64,000 nt of DNA from CAXXOK01 sp963664595 (GTDB taxonomy: Bacteria > Bacillota > Clostridia > Christensenellales > Aristaeellaceae): assembly GCA_963664595.2 (NCBI GenBank), contig CAXXOK010000010.1, forward strand, positions 310,001-374,000, in the 5' to 3' direction. Position numbers and translations under genes: made by a program. Position 1 is the first letter of the stretch. Every line of letters starts with the position of its first letter. The notes beneath the pieces were generated by a model. That model worked only from the letters and a program-made list of their open reading frames with translations, searched no databases and was not told the origin of the DNA. Positions 60,823 to 64,000 of this stretch are shown in pieces.

Positions 60823-62193
60823 ATGAAAGAATTAACACCGCGGGAGATCGTGCGTGAATTGAACCGCTATATTATCGGCCAGGACGAGGCTAAACGCGCC
60901 GTAGCCATCGCGCTTCGCAACCGCTACCGCCGTGCCCAGCTCCCCGAGGAGATGCGCAACGAAATCAACCCCAAGAACATTCTCATGATCGGCCCTACGG
61001 GCGTCGGTAAAACCGAAATTGCCCGCAGGCTTGCCAAGCTGGTGGACGCGCCCTTTATTAAGGTGGAAGCTACAAAGTTTACAGAAGTCGGCTATGTGGG
61101 CCGCGATGTGGAAAGCATCATCCGCGACCTGATGGAAAACGCGATTCGCCTGGTGCGCGACGAATTTAAGAAAAAGGTGGAAATCCGCGCGCAGGTGATG
61201 GCGGAGGACAGACTGGTGTCCCTGCTGGTTACCCCGCCCAAAAAGAGCAGCGGTAATCCGTTTGAAATGTTGCTGGGAAGTGGGAAGAAAGAGCCGGAGC
61301 TACCGCCGGAGGAACAGCAGAAAATCGCGGGTAAGCGCGAAAGCATCCGCCAGCAGCTTAAACAGGGCCTGTTGGAGGACCACGAGGTGGAGGTTGAGGT
61401 GGAGGAAAGCACCCCTCAGCTGGAGGTTGGCGGCAACTCCATCAATATCGGCGATATGATGGGCGGCATGATGCCCAAGAAAACCAAGATCCGCCGCGTA
61501 AAAGTGAAGGACGCCCGCAAGATTCTGTTTGAGGAAGAGGCCTCCAAGCTGATTGACGACGATGATGTGCAGCAGGAAGCTATCAACCGTGTGGAGCAGC
61601 ATGGCATTGTGTTCATCGACGAAATTGACAAGGTGGCGGGCCGTTCATCCGGCCACGGCGGCCCGGACGTGAGCCGCGAGGGCGTGCAGCGCGATATCCT
61701 GCCCATCGTGGAAGGATCCACCGTAAACACCAAATACGGCCCGGTGCAGACGGATTTTATCCTGTTCATCGCGGCGGGCGCGTTTCATGTGGCGAAGGTG
61801 ACGGATTTGATTCCGGAGCTGCAGGGCCGTTTTCCTGTGCATGTCACCCTGAGCAGCCTGTCACAGGAGGATTTCAGACTCATCCTCACCCAGCCGGACA
61901 ACGCGCTCACGCTTCAGTACCAGGCGCTGCTGAAGGTGGACAAGGTCAACCTGACCTTTGAGGATAAAGCGATCGAAGCCATCGCGCGCGCCGCCTACGT
62001 GATCAACGAAAACAAAGAGGATATCGGAGCCCGCCGCCTGCTGGCCGTGTTTGAAAAGCTGCTGGAGGATATCTCCTACCATGCGGGCGGTGACGATATG
62101 CCGGAGGTTGATTTAAACATCACCGAGGAATATGTGCTGGATCACCTCTCCAAGGACGAGGCGACGTTCGACAACAAACGCTTCATTCTGTAG
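60823..62193 (+). CDS. hslU: ATP-dependent protease ATP-binding subunit HslU
   Basis: A 456-residue AAA+ unfoldase. It has ELNRYIIGQDEAKRAVAIAL at the start, Walker A GPTGVGKTEIARRLAK (residues 58-73), the pore motif GYVGRD (about residue 88), an intermediate I-domain (about 110-240, somewhat rich in Glu and Lys), Walker B IVFIDEIDK and sensor segments such as LQGRFPVHVTL, with a C-terminal tail EATFDNKRFIL that would insert into HslV. It is the final gene of the long rightward series; codY, which often follows, is replaced by a convergent transporter gene 8 bases away. Confidence 0.95.
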   Translation: MKELTPREIVRELNRYIIGQDEAKRAVAIALRNRYRRAQLPEEMRNEINPKNILMIGPTGVGKTEIARRLAKLVDAPFIKVEATKFTEVGYVGRDVESIIRDLMENAIRLVRDEFKKKVEIRAQVMAEDRLVSLLVTPPKKSSGNPFEMLLGSGKKEPELPPEEQQKIAGKRESIRQQLKQGLLEDHEVEVEVEESTPQLEVGGNSINIGDMMGGMMPKKTKIRRVKVKDARKILFEEEASKLIDDDDVQQEAINRVEQHGIVFIDEIDKVAGRSSGHGGPDVSREGVQRDILPIVEGSTVNTKYGPVQTDFILFIAAGAFHVAKVTDLIPELQGRFPVHVTLSSLSQEDFRLILTQPDNALTLQYQALLKVDKVNLTFEDKAIEAIARAAYVINENKEDIGARRLLAVFEKLLEDISYHAGGDDMPEVDLNITEEYVLDHLSKDEATFDNKRFIL

Positions 62194-62201
62194 ATTGGCG
62201 A

Positions 62202-63083
62202 TTACCGGCTTTTGAACAGTGATCTTCTTCGCTGGATTGCGATGACCGAGCCGAACACAATCAGGATGGCGATGATCTGAACCGCGCTGAAGGAACGGTT
62301 GAAAAAGAGAAAATCCATCAGCGCGATTTCAATCAGCATCAGGTTGTTGATACTGCTGCTTTCGAATACAGTCAGCTCTTTCTGGCTCCAGGTCCATAAT
62401 GTGAAACCCAGTGCTCCGCTGATAAAGCTTAAATACAGCAAGATCAGCGCAAGGCGCAGGGTAATCACGGGCAGGCCTTCCACAAGAAAGCCTGCGGTCA
62501 GCAGGATAACGGAACCGGCGAACATCGGCTGCGCTACGAGGCTTCCGGTTGGTATTAGCTGCTTTGTTACAATCCGGCGAATGAACGTCATATACAGGGC
62601 ATAGCCTACCGAAGAAAGCAGCATGAAAAGCATTCCGGTTACGGATAATTGGGCGCTGCCCCACGGATAATAGTACATGCAGATTCCGGCGATCAGAAAA
62701 AGAAGCTTGATCCTATCTCCAGGCGTCTGGTTTTCCCGGAGCCAAAGCTTGTCAACCAGCAGTACAATGGCGGTGTTGCCAACACTTAGGAGCAGCGAGG
62801 ATTGCGTGGGGGTCAGGTAGGCCTGGCCGACATACTGTAACCCCTGAGCAATCGCATACCCCAATAGACCAAGCAAAATCATCAGATAAGGCGGCAGCGT
62901 TTGCCCGCCTTTCTGTTTTTTTCTGCTCCCAAGGAGAAACAGGAGAAGCGAGGCAAAAAAGTAACGAAGCCCTGAGAGCGTCAGCGGCCCGACGCCATCC
63001 AGAAACGCAAGCTTGTTCAGGATATAGGAGCCTGACCATAACAGCGTTGTGATAACCGCCAGGAACAGAGCTTTTTGTCTCAT
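62202..63083 (-). CDS. DMT-superfamily transporter (EamA domains)
   Basis: A 293-residue membrane protein with ten helices in two EamA repeats (residues 5-137 and about 150-285). The opening is ALFLAVITTLLWSGSYILNKLAF, a typical first EamA helix, and later WLRENQTPGDRIKLLFLIAGI marks the repeat junction. It would export a small metabolite such as an amino acid or drug; substrate cannot be predicted. It runs opposite to hslU with almost no gap and without a clear terminator in between. Its promoter was not identified. Confidence 0.87.
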   Translation of the reverse strand: MRQKALFLAVITTLLWSGSYILNKLAFLDGVGPLTLSGLRYFFASLLLFLLGSRKKQKGGQTLPPYLMILLGLLGYAIAQGLQYVGQAYLTPTQSSLLLSVGNTAIVLLVDKLWLRENQTPGDRIKLLFLIAGICMYYYPWGSAQLSVTGMLFMLLSSVGYALYMTFIRRIVTKQLIPTGSLVAQPMFAGSVILLTAGFLVEGLPVITLRLALILLYLSFISGALGFTLWTWSQKELTVFESSSINNLMLIEIALMDFLFFNRSFSAVQIIAILIVFGSVIAIQRRRSLFKSR

Positions 63084-63247
63084 GCTTTACCTTCCAAAAG
63101 TAAAAGATTATTCGAAACGATCAATTGTGCTCCCATTCACAGCATACGGTACCATGATGTCTGTAAAAACGCAAACTATACATTGCGTGCGAAGGCGCCT
63201 CCCGCCGGAAAGGACAAATATGGTGCAAGAATACCCCGGCCTTCCGG

Positions 63248-63276
63248 TTGCAATTTTGCGGGTCACATTGTATAAT
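63248..63276 (+). promoter_or_regulatory. Promoter of the SRP RNA gene
   Basis: TTGCAA at 63248-63253 and TATAAT at 63271-63276 with a 17-base spacer; the predicted start at about 63283 coincides with the 5' end of the outer stem of the RNA. Confidence 0.85.
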
Positions 63277-63282
63277 GGCAAA

Positions 63283-63412
63283 GCCGTATGTACGATGACG
63301 GCTGAGTCCTGTGCGATTTCATGGTGTGAATCCTGTCAGGACCGGAAGGTAGCAGCAGTAAGCGCTTTCTGGAATGTGCTGCGGGGTCGCTCGGTTGGAG
63401 TACATACGGTTT
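63283..63412 (+). ncRNA. ffs: Bacterial signal recognition particle RNA (small type)
   Basis: The conserved apical stem-loop is intact: GTCAGGACCGGAAGGTAGCA then GCAGTAAGC, with the GGAA tetraloop and the asymmetric loop A/C residues that bind Ffh. The upper part of the long helix pairs CCTGT with GCGGGGTC-type bases, and the outer stem CCGTATGTAC (63284-63293) pairs with GTACATACGG (63400-63409), followed by TTTTC. The RNA joins Ffh to target membrane proteins. It lies alone between the DMT transporter and glyA. Boundaries come from the outer stem and promoter. Confidence 0.93.
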
Positions 63413-63437
63413 TCATTATAATTAGGGGGAGATGCCA

Positions 63438-64000
63438 TTGAATTTCAGCCATGTCATGAAAAGTGATCCTGAACTGTTTCAATCGATTGAGGATGAAGTC
63501 AAACGACAACGGGCTCATATTGAACTGATCGCATCGGAAAACTTTGTCAGCAACGCCGTGATGGAGGCGATGGGTTCTCCCTTAACCAATAAGTACGCCG
63601 AAGGCTATCCGAGTCACCGTTACTACGGCGGCTGTGAGTTTGTGGATGTTGCGGAAGAGCTGGCGCGCGACCGTGCCAAGGCCGTGTTCGGCGCCGATCA
63701 TGCAAACGTGCAGCCCCACAGCGGTGCACAGGCCAACACGGCCGTGTACTTTGCCATGCTCAATCCGGGCGATACGGTGCTGGGCATGAACCTGAGCCAC
63801 GGCGGCCATTTGACCCATGGCATGAAGATCAACATTTCCGGCAAGTATTTCAACTTCCTGCCGTACGGTGTGGATGAAAAAACAGGGTATATCGATTATG
63901 ACGCGCTGCGCGATCTGGCCAGGGAAAACAACCCCAAGATGATCGTGGCGGGCGCTTCCGCATATCCCCGGGCGATTGATTTCAAGCGTATGAAGGAAAT
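63438..64000 (+). CDS. glyA: Serine hydroxymethyltransferase, partial (TTG start)
   Basis: The first 187 codons of the PLP enzyme that makes glycine and methylene-THF from serine; it runs past the right edge. It reads NFSHVMKSDPELFQSIEDEVKRQRAHIELIASENFVSNAVMEAMGSPLTNKYAEGYPSHRYYGG, the family signature, here given only to GYPSHRYYGG in short. Later HSGAQANTAVYFAMLNPGDTVLGMNLSHGG is typical. The start is TTG 63438, seven bases after GGGGGAG, giving the usual N-terminus; an in-frame ATG at 63432 overlaps the ribosome site and ATG 63456 is too far into the domain. Confidence 0.93.
   Translation, partial: MNFSHVMKSDPELFQSIEDEVKRQRAHIELIASENFVSNAVMEAMGSPLTNKYAEGYPSHRYYGGCEFVDVAEELARDRAKAVFGADHANVQPHSGAQANTAVYFAMLNPGDTVLGMNLSHGGHLTHGMKINISGKYFNFLPYGVDEKTGYIDYDALRDLARENNPKMIVAGASAYPRAIDFKRMKE

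Noticed and set aside
63395..63422. TTGGAG-TATAAT pair as glyA promoter
   Set aside because: The start point would fall on the ribosome site of glyA, leaving no leader, so it is listed only as a question in the findings.
1..64000. tRNA, rRNA, CRISPR or prophage genes
   Set aside because: I looked for clover-leaf tails, spaced direct repeats and phage structural genes and found none; the one mobile element is the IS481 copy.

Overview
The window looks like a chromosomal segment of a moderately GC-rich, low-copy-repeat Firmicute (Bacillota), most likely class Clostridia. The grounds are Gram-positive families (RbgA, YhaM exoribonuclease, TrmFO, a DUF1292 protein, an HslVU pair next to trmFO), very regular sigma-A promoters (TTGACA-17-TATAAT types), strong purine-rich Shine-Dalgarno sites with some TTG and GTG starts, many secreted or lipoproteins without an outer-membrane context, and a small bacterial SRP RNA. 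I cannot name the genus from the sequence.

Region 1 (1-9.1 kb): a leftward dipeptide/oligopeptide ABC importer (binding protein, two permeases, start of an ATPase), a divergent pair made of an acetate-kinase-like enzyme with altered catalytic positions and a DUF2877 protein, a decayed aldose 1-epimerase gene, and a NapH-like ferredoxin membrane protein with a membrane-anchored partner. Region 2 (9.2-19.6 kb): a discoidin-like protein, a TetR regulator with an RND pump, a Fur-family regulator with znuACB behind a perfect 15-bp inverted repeat, a YraQ/TIGR03943 pair, and a DUF1292 protein. Region 3 (19.6-21.3 kb): one complete IS481-family insertion sequence between hairpin-rich spacers.

Region 4 (21.3-35.2 kb): a secreted C69 peptidase; an operon of ridA and the two subunits of an NfnAB/SudAB-type flavoprotein; adenine deaminase behind a large secreted protein with internal repeats; a small flavin/redox cluster (FMN-binding protein, Gx transporter, NusG-II protein) divergent from the flavin transferase ApbE that should modify it; a small XRE regulator, a zinc-ribbon protein and a lipoprotein. 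The C69 and ridA promoters share a 15-base operator-like sequence just downstream of the -10 box.

Region 5 (35.3-64 kb) is mostly housekeeping: rplI-dnaB-yhaM leftward; a tightly overlapping leftward operon of a Big_2 surface protein, rarA, an orphan histidine kinase, a flippase and a glycosyltransferase; then rightward DUF4097-ybaB-recR-rmuC, then rbgA-rnhB-giant glycosyltransferase fusion-yifB-dprA-topA-trmFO-hslV-hslU, a leftward EamA transporter, the SRP RNA gene ffs, and the start of glyA. Most coordinates for starts were chosen by Shine-Dalgarno spacing and family N-termini. No tRNA, rRNA or CRISPR was seen. The strongest candidates for something less described are the divergent kinase/DUF2877 pair, the shared operator of the C69 and ridA operons, the flavin cluster, and the 1395-residue double glycosyltransferase.
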